Shown here piece after piece: positions 7,908 to 19,926 of a stretch of DNA of 64,000 nt. The translations under genes and the position numbers were made by a program. Source of the DNA: Yimella lutea (lineage in GTDB: Bacteria > Actinomycetota > Actinomycetes > Actinomycetales > Dermatophilaceae); NCBI RefSeq assembly GCF_006715095.1, contig NZ_VFMO01000001.1:2914001-2978000 (forward strand). The letters run 5' to 3'. Every line of letters starts with the position of its first letter. The stretch's first letter is position 1. The notes below the pieces were generated by a model. The model was given only the letters and a program-made list of their open reading frames with translations, did no database searches and had not been told where the DNA came from.

Positions 7908-9599
7908 ATGAATCGACCCAACGGCACCCCGACGGTGCGTGGAACCATGCACCCCCGCTTCGACGAGATCGTCACCCCCGAGGCCCTTGCGTTCGTAGCC
8001 AAGCTCGACGCCGAGTTCGCCGGCCGCCGGGCCGAGTTGCTCCAGGCACGTCGTCAGCACTCACGCCGGATCAGCCAGGGCGCAAACCTCGACTTCCTGC
8101 CCGAGACCGCGTCCATCCGCGAGGACACCTCGTGGCGGGTCGCCGATCCGGCACCGGGCCTGGAGGACCGCCGGTGCGAGTTAGTTTCCCCGGCCAACCG
8201 CAAGATGGCCGTCCACGCCCTCAACTCCGGCGCCGACATCTGGCTCGCCGACCTCGAGGATGCCACCGCGCCGTCCTGGAAGAACCTCGTCCAGGGTCAG
8301 CTCAACCTGTTCGACGCGGTGCGGGGCCAGCTGAGCTACGACGAGTCCAACGGCGAGCGCCTGTCCGTCGGTGAACACCGTCCGACCCTGGTCATGCGTC
8401 CGCGTGGGTGGCACCTGTGCGAGAAGCACCTCGCCGTGGACTCGCGTCCGATGTCGGCTTCATTGGTCGACTTCGGTTTGTACTTCTTCCACAACGCCCA
8501 GAAGCTGACCGACCTCGGTGCCGGTCCGTACTTCTACCTGCCGAAGATCGAGAATCACCACGAGGCCCGCCTGTGGAACGACGTCTTCGTCTTCGCGCAG
8601 AACCAACTCGGCATCCCGCAGGGCACTATCCGCGCGACCGTGCTCATCGAGACGATCACCGCGGCGTTCGAGATGGAGGAGATCCTCTACGAACTGCGCG
8701 AGCACTGCTCGGGCCTCAATGCCGGACGCTGGGACTACATCTTCAGCTACGTGCGCACCTTCGCTCACCGCGGCGAGGAGTTCGTGCTCCCCGACCGCGA
8801 CAAGATCACGATGACCACCCCGTTCATGCGGGCGTACACCTCGCTGCTGGTCTCGACCTGTCACAAGCGCGGCGCGCACGCCATCGGTGGCCCGGCCGCG
8901 GTCAATCCGACGCTGCAGGACGAGGAGCGCCGCCTGCGCGCCCTCAACGTCGTCCGGGCGGAGAAGGAGCGCGAAGCTGCTGAGGGCTTCGACGGTTCAT
9001 GGGTCGCTCACCCGGCGCTGGTCGAGACCTGCCGGACCGCGTACGCGGCCGTCCTCGGCACCAAGCACGACCAGCGTGATGTCCAGCGCGAGGTGCAGGT
9101 GACTGCGGACGACCTCATCTCGCTCGACGGCGTGCAGCAGACGATCAGCCTGCAGGGTGTGCGCACCAACGTCTCGGTCGCGCTTCGCTACCTCGCCTCG
9201 TGGATCGGTGGACGTGGCGCGGTCGCGATCGACACACTGATGGAGGACGCGGCAACGGTCGAGATCAGCCGAGCCCAGTTGTGGCAGTGGCTGTTCCACG
9301 AGTCGCAGTTGGCCGAGGGTCCGTTCGTGACGCGTGACCTGCTCGACCGGGTGGTGGACGAGGAGATGGCCAAGCTCACCCGTGGCCTCGACGACAAGCA
9401 CACCGAGCGCTACCAGCAGGCTCGCGGCATCCTGGAGGAGACGGCGTTCGGCGACTACCTGCCGGGCTTCTTCACCACCTACGCGTACGTGCGATACCTG
9501 ATCGACCGTCCGCTGCGGATCAGCGGACCGATCGACAAGGAAGACATCCGCCAGTCGGAGATGGTCGACAGCTCGGCGAAGGCCGGTTCGGCCGCCTGA
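7908..9599 (+). CDS. aceB: Malate synthase A
   Basis: Malate synthase condenses glyoxylate and acetyl-CoA to malate, completing the glyoxylate bypass begun by aceA just upstream. The 563-residue length and motifs are those of the A form: LADLEDATAPSWKN in the N-terminal half, the IET segment ATVLIETITAAFEMEEI, and the family signature LNAGRWDYIFSYVR. ATG start with a strong GGAGG nine bases upstream. The preceding 135-base gap contains a hairpin, and an unusually long terminator hairpin follows the stop codon. Confidence 0.97.
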   Translation: MNRPNGTPTVRGTMHPRFDEIVTPEALAFVAKLDAEFAGRRAELLQARRQHSRRISQGANLDFLPETASIREDTSWRVADPAPGLEDRRCELVSPANRKMAVHALNSGADIWLADLEDATAPSWKNLVQGQLNLFDAVRGQLSYDESNGERLSVGEHRPTLVMRPRGWHLCEKHLAVDSRPMSASLVDFGLYFFHNAQKLTDLGAGPYFYLPKIENHHEARLWNDVFVFAQNQLGIPQGTIRATVLIETITAAFEMEEILYELREHCSGLNAGRWDYIFSYVRTFAHRGEEFVLPDRDKITMTTPFMRAYTSLLVSTCHKRGAHAIGGPAAVNPTLQDEERRLRALNVVRAEKEREAAEGFDGSWVAHPALVETCRTAYAAVLGTKHDQRDVQREVQVTADDLISLDGVQQTISLQGVRTNVSVALRYLASWIGGRGAVAIDTLMEDAATVEISRAQLWQWLFHESQLAEGPFVTRDLLDRVVDEEMAKLTRGLDDKHTERYQQARGILEETAFGDYLPGFFTTYAYVRYLIDRPLRISGPIDKEDIRQSEMVDSSAKAGSAA

Positions 9600-9607
9600 C
9601 ACACGAC

Positions 9608-9661
9608 CGCGAAAGTCCGCGGATCTGCGAGGTCAACTCGCCGGATCCGCGGACTTTCGCG
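9608..9661. terminator. Long bidirectional terminator hairpin
   Basis: A perfect 18-bp inverted repeat (9608-9625 with 9644-9661, arm CGCGAAAGTCCGCGGATC) encloses an 18-nt loop that has its own CGAG/CTCG pairing. It lies between the convergent aceB and GNAT genes, starting nine bases after the aceB stop and ending five bases before the GNAT stop, so it can serve both transcripts. Confidence 0.9.
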
Positions 9662-9665
9662 TTGT

Positions 9666-10571
9666 TCAACCGAGAGCGAGGGCGCGGGCCTCAAGCGCAA
9701 TTCGTGCGATGGCGGCGGGACCGGTGGCGCCTGCATGGACGAACAACACTCGCTCGGACTGAACGTCTGCCCTTCGTAGGATTTCGTCGACGACGGCGGA
9801 TCCCGTTGTGCCCGAGCCGATCTCAAGCACCGCTCCCCCAGCCGCGTCGGCCAGTACCGCCGCCGTCTGCTCCGGACTGAGCACTGCGTCGGACAGGACG
9901 GGGACGCCGAGTTCGCACGCCAGGTCCCGGGCCGTCGGAGACGGCCCACCTGCGGACTCCACGACCACGGTGACGCTTGGATGGTCGTTCGGCCGGTACG
10001 CGACGGGATGCTCCTCAGCGGTGATCGCGTACGAGTCGTGGTCGCGCCAACTCGCCGGTCTGCCCGCGCCCTCGAGCCAGAGCATCCGCTTCATGTGCCG
10101 TTCACGCCGAAAACCGATGGACCGCAACAGACCTGCCGACCGGACATTGGCCGGTTGCACGTTCGCTTCGAGGCGATGCAGACCCATTCCGTAGGGCTCG
10201 GCGGTGAAGACAAGACCGAGCAGGACGCGCATACCCTCGGCGAACAAGCCCGTGCCGGCGTACGGGTCGTAGGAGTTGTAGCCCATCGTCGCCGATTGGA
10301 ATCGTCCGCGAACTACGTTGGAGACATTGACGATTCCGACGATCGCGTGATCGCCGACGGGTTTGCGGGCGTGGATGACGAATGTACGGTGAACCGAACT
10401 CTGGCGCTCGAGTTGCCCGGCGAGGTCGCCCGGGTCGACCGGGTTCCACTCACGGATTCGCTCGGCCGAGCGGGCAACGGCCCGCATGTACGGGACGACG
10501 TCAGCCTCGTGCACGGTCGCGACCCACACCCGCTCTCCGTCCGCTCGCAGAGGCGGCAAGGGACCAGACAT
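9666..10571 (-). CDS. GNAT N-acetyltransferase with an extra C-terminal domain
   Basis: The first ~175 residues form a RimJ/RimL-type GNAT domain, with the acetyl-CoA region at YDPYAGTGLFAEGMRVLLG and the following GLHRLEANVQPANVRSAGLL, typical of enzymes that acetylate protein N-termini or small amines. From about residue 195 onward there is a second region of ~105 residues (VTVVVESAGG to the end) that I do not recognise. It is rich in Ala, Val and Gly and predicted to alternate strands and helices. Six bases downstream of the amidohydrolase stop, so the pair is likely an operon. The substrate is unknown. Confidence 0.8.
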   Translation of the reverse strand: MSGPLPPLRADGERVWVATVHEADVVPYMRAVARSAERIREWNPVDPGDLAGQLERQSSVHRTFVIHARKPVGDHAIVGIVNVSNVVRGRFQSATMGYNSYDPYAGTGLFAEGMRVLLGLVFTAEPYGMGLHRLEANVQPANVRSAGLLRSIGFRRERHMKRMLWLEGAGRPASWRDHDSYAITAEEHPVAYRPNDHPSVTVVVESAGGPSPTARDLACELGVPVLSDAVLSPEQTAAVLADAAGGAVLEIGSGTTGSAVVDEILRRADVQSERVLFVHAGATGPAAIARIALEARALALG

Positions 10572-10577
10572 GGGGAG

Positions 10578-11657
10578 TCAGACGACCTGACCGCGCAACA
10601 CGACCTGCTGCGGGTCCTTGAGCACGCCGACGTCCTCGCGTGGGTCGGATGCGTAGACCACGAAGTCGGCGCTCTGGCCCTCCTCGATGCCCGGACGCTC
10701 CAGCCAGGCTCTCGCCCCCCAGGTCGCGGCGCTCAACGCTTCGAGGTTGGTCATGCCCGCCTTCACGAACTCGGCCACTTCGTCGCCGACGAGTCCGTGC
10801 GGCAATTGCCCGCCCGCGTCCGTGCCGACGTAGATCTTGACGCCGGCCTCGTGGGCGGCGGCGACCGTCTCGAACCGGCGGTCGTACAGGTCGCGCATGT
10901 GTGCGGCGTACTTGGGGAACTTAGCCTCACCGGCCTCGGCGAACTTCGGGAAGTTCTCAATGTTGACCAGCGTCGGGACGATCGAAATTCCTTGAGCCGC
11001 AAACTGATCGATGCTCTCGGTGGTGAGACCGGTGGCATGTTCGATGCAGTCGGTGCCGGCTGCGGCGAAGTCGAGCAGCGACTCCTCGCCGAAGCAGTGC
11101 GCGGTGACCCGTGCGCCTTCCTCGTGCGCTGCGTCGATCGCCGCCTTCAGCGCTTCACGTGGCCAGCACGGCGCGAGGTCACCGCGGTCGCGGTCGATCC
11201 AGTCACCGACGAGCTTGACCCACCCGTCGCCGCGCCGAGCTTCCTGGCGGACGTAGGCGACGAGGTCTTCGGGTTCGATCTCGTGCGCGAAGTTGCGGAT
11301 GTAGCGCTTCGTGCGAGCGATGTGGCGGCCGGCCCGAATGATGCGCGGCAGGTCGTCGCGCTCGTCCATCCAGTGCGTGTCGACCGGTGAGCCGGCGTCC
11401 CGCAGCAGCAGAGCGCCCGCCGTCCGATCGGTGATCGCGTGTTCCTCGGCCCGCTCCTGCGTCACCCCGCCGGTCGCCTCGAGACCGACGTGACAGTGCG
11501 CGTCGACCAGCCCCGGAAGGACATAACCCGACACGGTGTCGACGTCGCCGGACAGCGGCCGGTTGAAGGTCACCCGTCCGTCGACCACCCAGAGTTCGTC
11601 ACGAACCCCGGTCTCGGAGACCAGGATCTGGCCCTTCACGTGCAGGACGGCGCTCAT
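10578..11657 (-). CDS. Metal-dependent amidohydrolase family protein
   Basis: A 359-residue protein of the amidohydrolase superfamily, nearest in style to imidazolonepropionase-like enzymes. An N-terminal beta-sandwich part (VKGQILV...VDGRVTF) is followed by the metal-binding PGLVDAHCHVGLE with HCH at 54-56, the middle THW/TAHCFGEESL region and the aspartate segment YVGTDAGGQLPHG. These enzymes hydrolyse C-N bonds in cyclic amides or dipeptides; substrate not determinable. ATG start at 11657. Followed after six bases by the GNAT gene. Confidence 0.88.
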   Translation of the reverse strand: MSAVLHVKGQILVSETGVRDELWVVDGRVTFNRPLSGDVDTVSGYVLPGLVDAHCHVGLEATGGVTQERAEEHAITDRTAGALLLRDAGSPVDTHWMDERDDLPRIIRAGRHIARTKRYIRNFAHEIEPEDLVAYVRQEARRGDGWVKLVGDWIDRDRGDLAPCWPREALKAAIDAAHEEGARVTAHCFGEESLLDFAAAGTDCIEHATGLTTESIDQFAAQGISIVPTLVNIENFPKFAEAGEAKFPKYAAHMRDLYDRRFETVAAAHEAGVKIYVGTDAGGQLPHGLVGDEVAEFVKAGMTNLEALSAATWGARAWLERPGIEEGQSADFVVYASDPREDVGVLKDPQQVVLRGQVV

Positions 11658-11772
11658 GTCCTGACACTATCGGGCGGGGCAACCCCTCAGTCCAGCGAAC
11701 GTTCGCGCTGTCTGCTTGGCGTCGGCGAAATCCCAAGTGCGGGAAAGGGATCGGTGATCGAGCATGTTGTCC

Positions 11773-12573
11773 TCAGTCCCGGTCGGCGGCGAGGAAAGGG
11801 CGGATCGTGCTCAAGAAGACGTCCGGCTTCTGAGAGTGCGGCCAGTGGCCCACGTCCTTGATGGTCACCAACCGGACGCGTGGAAACAACGCCCTCATCG
11901 CGTCGGTGTTGCGCGCCTGCACGTAACCCGAGTCACTGCCTGCCACCCACAGGGTGGCCCCTTCGTACGGCTGGGCAGCCGACGCGACGTCCTGCGGCCA
12001 TCCCCCCAGATCCGCCAATGAGCGGGCGATCAGGTCGAGGTTCATCTGCCAGCGCCAACCGTCGTCCTCGCGGCGCAGGTTCTGCAGGAGAAAAGCGCGT
12101 ACACCCGCATCGTCGACCCATTCCTGGGCAGCGCGGTCGGCGTCCGACCGGTTCTCGATGCGGCCGAGGTCCATCGCCTGCATGCCCTCGACGTAGTCGT
12201 CGAAGGTGGTGAGCCCACCGTAGGAGACCGGCGAGATGTCGACGACGATCAGTCGCTTCACGAGTTCCGGGTGCTGCAACGCCAGCAGCATCGCGGTCTT
12301 TCCGCCCATCGAGTGGCCGAGAACGATCCACTGCTCCCCCGGTGCCGATAGGTCGAGTTCCTCGGCAACGGCGTCGGCCATCGCTTGGTACGAGAAGTCC
12401 TGGGTCCACGTCGACCGTCCATGGTTCGGCAGGTCGATCAAGGTCGACCGGTACTGGTCACCGAGAGCTTTGGCGATCTGGTTCCAGTTCTTGCCCTGAC
12501 CGAACAACCCGTGCAGGAAGGCGATTCGCGGTCCCTGCGAGCCGACGGACGTGGTGTGCAGACGGGGCGACAC
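11773..12573 (-). CDS. Alpha/beta hydrolase
   Basis: A 266-residue alpha/beta-fold hydrolase. The oxyanion region is FLHGLFGQGKNW (19-30), the nucleophile elbow GHSMGG has the serine at 88, and the C-terminal catalytic histidine is in VGHWPHSQKP near residue 247. The pattern resembles the YbfF-type esterase group; natural substrate unknown. GTG start at 12573 with AGGAG upstream. It stands alone: 115 bases without a gene separate it from the amidohydrolase and a gap with a gene remnant lies on the other side. Confidence 0.87.
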   Translation of the reverse strand: MSPRLHTTSVGSQGPRIAFLHGLFGQGKNWNQIAKALGDQYRSTLIDLPNHGRSTWTQDFSYQAMADAVAEELDLSAPGEQWIVLGHSMGGKTAMLLALQHPELVKRLIVVDISPVSYGGLTTFDDYVEGMQAMDLGRIENRSDADRAAQEWVDDAGVRAFLLQNLRREDDGWRWQMNLDLIARSLADLGGWPQDVASAAQPYEGATLWVAGSDSGYVQARNTDAMRALFPRVRLVTIKDVGHWPHSQKPDVFLSTIRPFLAADRD

Positions 12574-12682
12574 GGTTCTCCTGATCGAGGTGGTTCGAAC
12601 GGCGACAGCCTAACGCTGTCGTGACCACGCGACCTTCGCTGCCGGGCGGCACCTCGGTCCGCTCGAAGGGGTGTAGGGCCTC

Positions 12683-13014
12683 ATGTGGCGCACCGCCAGC
12701 CAACGGATCACTTTGTCCGACGGCGAGAACGCGAGCTTCGTTGTCACGCAACAACATCAGACCGTCTACGTGTTCACTCGCGCGGGAATGTGGGTTCCTC
12801 GACGAAGGACCACACGACGAGTATGTCGATCGTGGGTGGCGACCAATCCGAGACCATGGACGTCCAGTTCGGCCGGCGCGGGTGGGGATTCATCGCGATG
12901 CTGCCACGCGGGGCGCACGCGGTGAAAGCCACCCCGACCCACCCGCCGTTGCCGTCCGTCCCTGCGCTCGCGCGTTTGCCGCGCAACCGGCGCCGGGCCG
13001 GTGGCCCGACCTAG
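12683..13014 (+). pseudogene. Possible frameshifted remnant of an unknown gene
   Basis: The 448 bases between the hydrolase and ffh contain no intact gene. On the plus strand a frame from the ATG at 12683 reads protein-like text ending ...QTVYVFTRAGMWV near 12796. If one missing T is assumed there, it continues in the next frame as SSTKDHTTSMSIVGG... and MDVQFGRRGWGFIAMLPRG to a stop at 13014. The continuous reading looks like about 110 residues of a real protein, but I recognise no family and no ribosome binding site is obvious. It could equally be chance. Confidence 0.3.
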
Positions 13015-13021
13015 GACGCGC

Positions 13022-14641
<1,620 letters not shown>

Positions 14642-14722
14642 CGCACAAGGGTAATCGGTCGAGCGCGTCGGTCGAATCCCCGCATCGCTGTCCGCCCTTC
14701 GAGCCTCGAGGGCAAGCCCTGG

Positions 14723-17074
14723 TCAGGCCTGCATCGCGTCGATGACAGATCCGATCAGTGCTGCCGCGGCCGGTGGTTCCAGTGGTCGTCCGTCAGACGC
14801 GGTCACATAGAACGTGTCGAGGGTCTGGCCGGCGTAGGTCGCCACATGAGCCGAACGCACCGCCATTCCGGCCTTCGTGAACGCCAGACCGATGTCGCGC
14901 AGCAGGCCCGGACGGTCGGGGCACCGGACCTCCACCACCGTCGCCGTGTCGGAGGCACCCGGAACGACCGTTGCGCGCGGCGGTGGCGACCCCAGCGGGA
15001 ACGGCGCCCGCCGCCGTCGCTCGAGAGCCCGCAGCGGCGACGAGTCACCGGATGCGAGCTGACTCAAACCACGGACCAGGTCATGTTCGGCCGGGAGATC
15101 ACCCAAGGGGGACTCGATCTGCCACGTGTTCACCGCCACGCCGTCGATCGTGCGGACGCGGGCAGCGCGCACCACAACCCCGGTCGCGGCCAGAAGCCCG
15201 GCCGAGTCCGCGAACAGGCCGAGCCGGTCGCGGTCGGCGATCAGGATCTGCGCACCGCCCGGCGTCGAGTCCACCCGGACGTACGGCTCCCCCATCTGCA
15301 GCGACGGCATCGCATCGGTGACGATCTCGGTCGCCGGGTCCTCCTCCGGCTCCAGGGTCGGACGCGCGGTGAGGGCGCCACGCACCTGGTCGGACAGTTC
15401 GTTCACCAGACCGGAACGCCAGCCCGTCCAGGCCTTGGGTCCGGCGGCGAGTGCGTCCGCCTCGGTGAGGGCGCGTAGTTGCTCGAACAGATCGAGCCGG
15501 TCGTCGACCGCCTGCGTGAGTGCGGTGACGGTCGCGGGGTCGCGCGGGTCGCGGCGGGTGGCGAGATCGATGAGCGTGAGGTGCTCGCGCACCAGCAGTT
15601 CCAGAGAGGCCACCTCGCGATCCCCCAGCCCGATCCGGCGGGCGATCGTCGCCGCGACGGGTGCCCCTTCTGCGGCGTGATCGAGCACCCCGGCGATCTT
15701 GCCGATGTCGTGCAACAGGGCCGACAGCAACAGCACGTCGGGTCGGGCGACATCGGCGCGACGTTCGTAGGCCTGCACGACGGTTTCGATGAGGTGGCGG
15801 TCGACGGTGAAGCGATGGACGGAGTTGCGCTGCGGTCTGCTCCGGACGGCCTTCCACTCCGGGATCCACTGGTCGATGATGCCGGCGAGGTCGAGCGTCT
15901 CCCACACCTGCACCAGTCCTGGGCCGGCCGCGAGCAGGTCGAGGAAGGCGTCCCGGACCTCCGTCGGCCACGGAGTCGGCAAGGGCGCGAGGTCTCGCGA
16001 CAGGTTGTCGATCGTCGTGGGCGACAACGGGATTCGAGATCGTGCCGCTGCTCGTGCGGCGCGCATCAGCAGCAGGTGATCCGGTTGGGTCGAGCGGTGA
16101 TTCGGGCCGAGCACGACTTCACCGTCGTGCTCGTAGAGTCCGTATCCGAGTGGGTTGAGGATCGGGCGCCGCGGGCCGACACGCAGCACGCGCGCCCGTT
16201 GGCTCTGACCGGCGCGGCGCAGCGTCTCCTCCAGTGCGTGGCTGATCCGGCGGCCGGAATCGGCGACGGTCACCAGGAGCGAGTCGCTGTCGGGGCGTCC
16301 GAGCAGGGCTGCGACGGCGTCCTGGTCCTCGAGGTGCAGCTTCTCGCGCCCGCGCCCGGTCGCGACATGCAGCGCGTCCCGCACGTCGAGCAGTCGCGCG
16401 TACGCCTCGTCGACGTCGCCGTGGGGACGGTCGGCGAGCCAGGCTCCGGCGAGCGCACGGAGCACGGTCATGTCGCGTAGACCACCGCGACCTTCCTTGA
16501 TGTCCGGCTCGAGCGAACTGGCGAGGTTGCCTTGACGGTCGTGTCGTGCACGCAGCGATTCGATGACCTCGGGCAGTCTGGTGCGGGCGTTGGAGCGCCA
16601 GTCGTGAGCGATGCCGTGCCGGACACCGGCCACCAGCACCGGGTCCCCTGCGATCCATTCGATGTCGAGCATGCCGATCGCAGCGCTGAGGTCACCGGAG
16701 GCGACCGTCCGGCACTCCCTCAAGGTCCGGACGCTGTGATCGAGACGGATCCCGTTGTCCCACAACGGATACCAGATGGATTCGGCGATCGCTGCCACGT
16801 CACCCGCGCCGACCGTCCGCCCGTCGTGGACCAGGATCAAGTCGTAGTCGCTCAGTGGTCCGGCGTCGCCGCGGCCGAGGCTGCCGACTGCGGCGAGCGC
16901 GATGCCGTCCGCGGTGCGGTTGCCGTAGGGCTGGGTGGCGGCGTCCCACAGGTCCGCGAGCACGGTCTGGGTGTAGGCGCCGAGCCGCTGCCTTCGGACC
17001 GGTCCGGAGCCGGCCTGATGAAACGACCGGGTGTCGGCCAGATCGAGGCGCTTGGCCGCGTGGTCGTTGCTCAT
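14723..17074 (-). CDS. glnD: PII uridylyl/adenylyltransferase GlnD
   Basis: GlnD modifies the PII protein at its T-loop tyrosine according to glutamine levels; in actinobacteria the modification studied is adenylylation. The 783-residue protein has the nucleotidyltransferase site (AVGSLGRGDAGPLSDYDL), an HD phosphohydrolase domain (LLSALLHDIGKIAG) and two C-terminal ACT domains (second one begins VEVRCPDRPGLL). The start is the ATG at 17074 with GGGAGG upstream; the open frame runs further but would overlap glnK. Third gene of amtB-glnK-glnD, 70 bases after glnK. Confidence 0.96.
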   Translation of the reverse strand: MSNDHAAKRLDLADTRSFHQAGSGPVRRQRLGAYTQTVLADLWDAATQPYGNRTADGIALAAVGSLGRGDAGPLSDYDLILVHDGRTVGAGDVAAIAESIWYPLWDNGIRLDHSVRTLRECRTVASGDLSAAIGMLDIEWIAGDPVLVAGVRHGIAHDWRSNARTRLPEVIESLRARHDRQGNLASSLEPDIKEGRGGLRDMTVLRALAGAWLADRPHGDVDEAYARLLDVRDALHVATGRGREKLHLEDQDAVAALLGRPDSDSLLVTVADSGRRISHALEETLRRAGQSQRARVLRVGPRRPILNPLGYGLYEHDGEVVLGPNHRSTQPDHLLLMRAARAAARSRIPLSPTTIDNLSRDLAPLPTPWPTEVRDAFLDLLAAGPGLVQVWETLDLAGIIDQWIPEWKAVRSRPQRNSVHRFTVDRHLIETVVQAYERRADVARPDVLLLSALLHDIGKIAGVLDHAAEGAPVAATIARRIGLGDREVASLELLVREHLTLIDLATRRDPRDPATVTALTQAVDDRLDLFEQLRALTEADALAAGPKAWTGWRSGLVNELSDQVRGALTARPTLEPEEDPATEIVTDAMPSLQMGEPYVRVDSTPGGAQILIADRDRLGLFADSAGLLAATGVVVRAARVRTIDGVAVNTWQIESPLGDLPAEHDLVRGLSQLASGDSSPLRALERRRRAPFPLGSPPPRATVVPGASDTATVVEVRCPDRPGLLRDIGLAFTKAGMAVRSAHVATYAGQTLDTFYVTASDGRPLEPPAAAALIGSVIDAMQA

Positions 17075-17144
17075 GTGCCTTCCCTCCCTGAAGCAAGTGT
17101 TCACCGGGTGGCCCGCGCTGGGGGACGCGGGCCACCCGGAGGTC

Positions 17145-18886
<1,742 letters not shown>

Positions 18887-18932
18887 GACGAACTACCTTG
18901 TGCGGCTTCGATTTCGCCCGATGCGTCGTCAT

Positions 18933-18948
18933 GTTTCATCCATGTGAC
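18933..18948 (-). promoter_or_regulatory. GlnR box upstream of amtB
   Basis: Read on the minus strand, the 16 bases are GTCAC-ATGGAT-GAAAC, an exact fit to the actinobacterial GlnR half-box gTnAC-n6-GaAAC. It lies 47-62 bases before the amtB ATG. Only one full box is visible; the flanking six-base-spaced positions do not give a second. GlnR activates amtB-glnK-glnD in streptomycetes and mycobacteria under nitrogen limitation. Confidence 0.8.
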
Positions 18949-19005
18949 ATGTTCCGCGGCCCCGTGAACACCTCGTTTCATGGCTCACTACCGATACTGG
19001 GACCC

Positions 19006-19926
19006 ATGGGTTCCCCGTGGCAGACCGTCATCAGGGTGCACGACGAGGTGCGCCACAAGGCGGCACTCGACCTGCGCTCGCGTACCGGCGGCGCGGACGC
19101 GACCGCCCGGGCTCGCACGATCTGGGGAGCGCCTGGGCCGCGCTGGTTCACCCCGGACGACCCGATCTGGCAGGTCCATGCGAACGCCTCGATGTTCCTC
19201 GGTGGCCTGCGTGCCCTGCTGCTCCAGGCCTTGCACCCGGTCGCGATGGCGGGAGTCGCCCAGAACTCCACCTACCGTGAGGACCCCTGGGGTCGGTTGC
19301 AGCAGATCAGCACGTTCATCTCGATGACCACCTACGGACCGGTGCCGGATGCCGAGCGGCTGATGGCGCGGGTGACGAAGGTGCACTCGATGATCACCGG
19401 GGTCGCGCCGAACGGTCGGCACTACACCGCGAGCGATCCCGATCTGCTGCTGTGGGTGCACTGCGCCGAGATCGACAGCTTCTTGGACGCCTACCGCCGC
19501 TTCGGTCATGCGGGCCCGTTGGACGCCGACCGTTACGTCGCGCAGACCGCCCGCGCCGCCGAGGGCATCGGTGTGCCTGCTGCCCCGCGCTCGGAAGCCG
19601 AACTCACCGACGTCCTCGCCTCCTACCGTCCGCTGCTGGAGGCGGGCCCTGACGCTCTGGACGTACTGACCTACCTTCGCCGACCCGCCGGCCTGGATCG
19701 CACCGGACTCCTCGGATATACGGCGCTGTTCAACGGCGCACTCGCGTCGCTCCCGCCTTATGCCCGCGCCCTGTTCGGAATCGATTGGGGCTCAGCCAGA
19801 TCGGCGACCGCTCTGCGTGTCGGAGACGCGGGTGTCAGTGCCGTCCGTTGGATGTTGAACGATCCCCTCGTCGCAGACGACCGGCTGACGCACGAGCAAC
19901 TTTCCCCAGCAGGCACGGCGCGATGA
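19006..19926 (+). CDS. MpaB-family (DUF2236) oxygenase
   Basis: About 306 residues of the oxygenase-MpaB/DUF2236 family, a haem-dependent group that includes rubber-cleaving latex clearing protein and mycophenolic acid enzyme MpaB. Visible family motifs are LHPVAMAGVAQNSTYREDPWGRL and LLWVHCAEIDSFL, the conserved histidine and arginine regions. The natural substrate in bacteria is mostly unknown. I chose the ATG at 19006 because the frame upstream would run through the amtB control region; the ribosome site is weak. Its stop overlaps the ATG of the TmrB-like gene in ATGA, so the two are co-translated. Confidence 0.8.
   Translation: MGSPWQTVIRVHDEVRHKAALDLRSRTGGADATARARTIWGAPGPRWFTPDDPIWQVHANASMFLGGLRALLLQALHPVAMAGVAQNSTYREDPWGRLQQISTFISMTTYGPVPDAERLMARVTKVHSMITGVAPNGRHYTASDPDLLLWVHCAEIDSFLDAYRRFGHAGPLDADRYVAQTARAAEGIGVPAAPRSEAELTDVLASYRPLLEAGPDALDVLTYLRRPAGLDRTGLLGYTALFNGALASLPPYARALFGIDWGSARSATALRVGDAGVSAVRWMLNDPLVADDRLTHEQLSPAGTAR

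Noticed and set aside
18927..18990. A second GlnR box in tandem with the first
   Set aside because: Neither flank at six-base spacing fits gTnAC or GaAAC.
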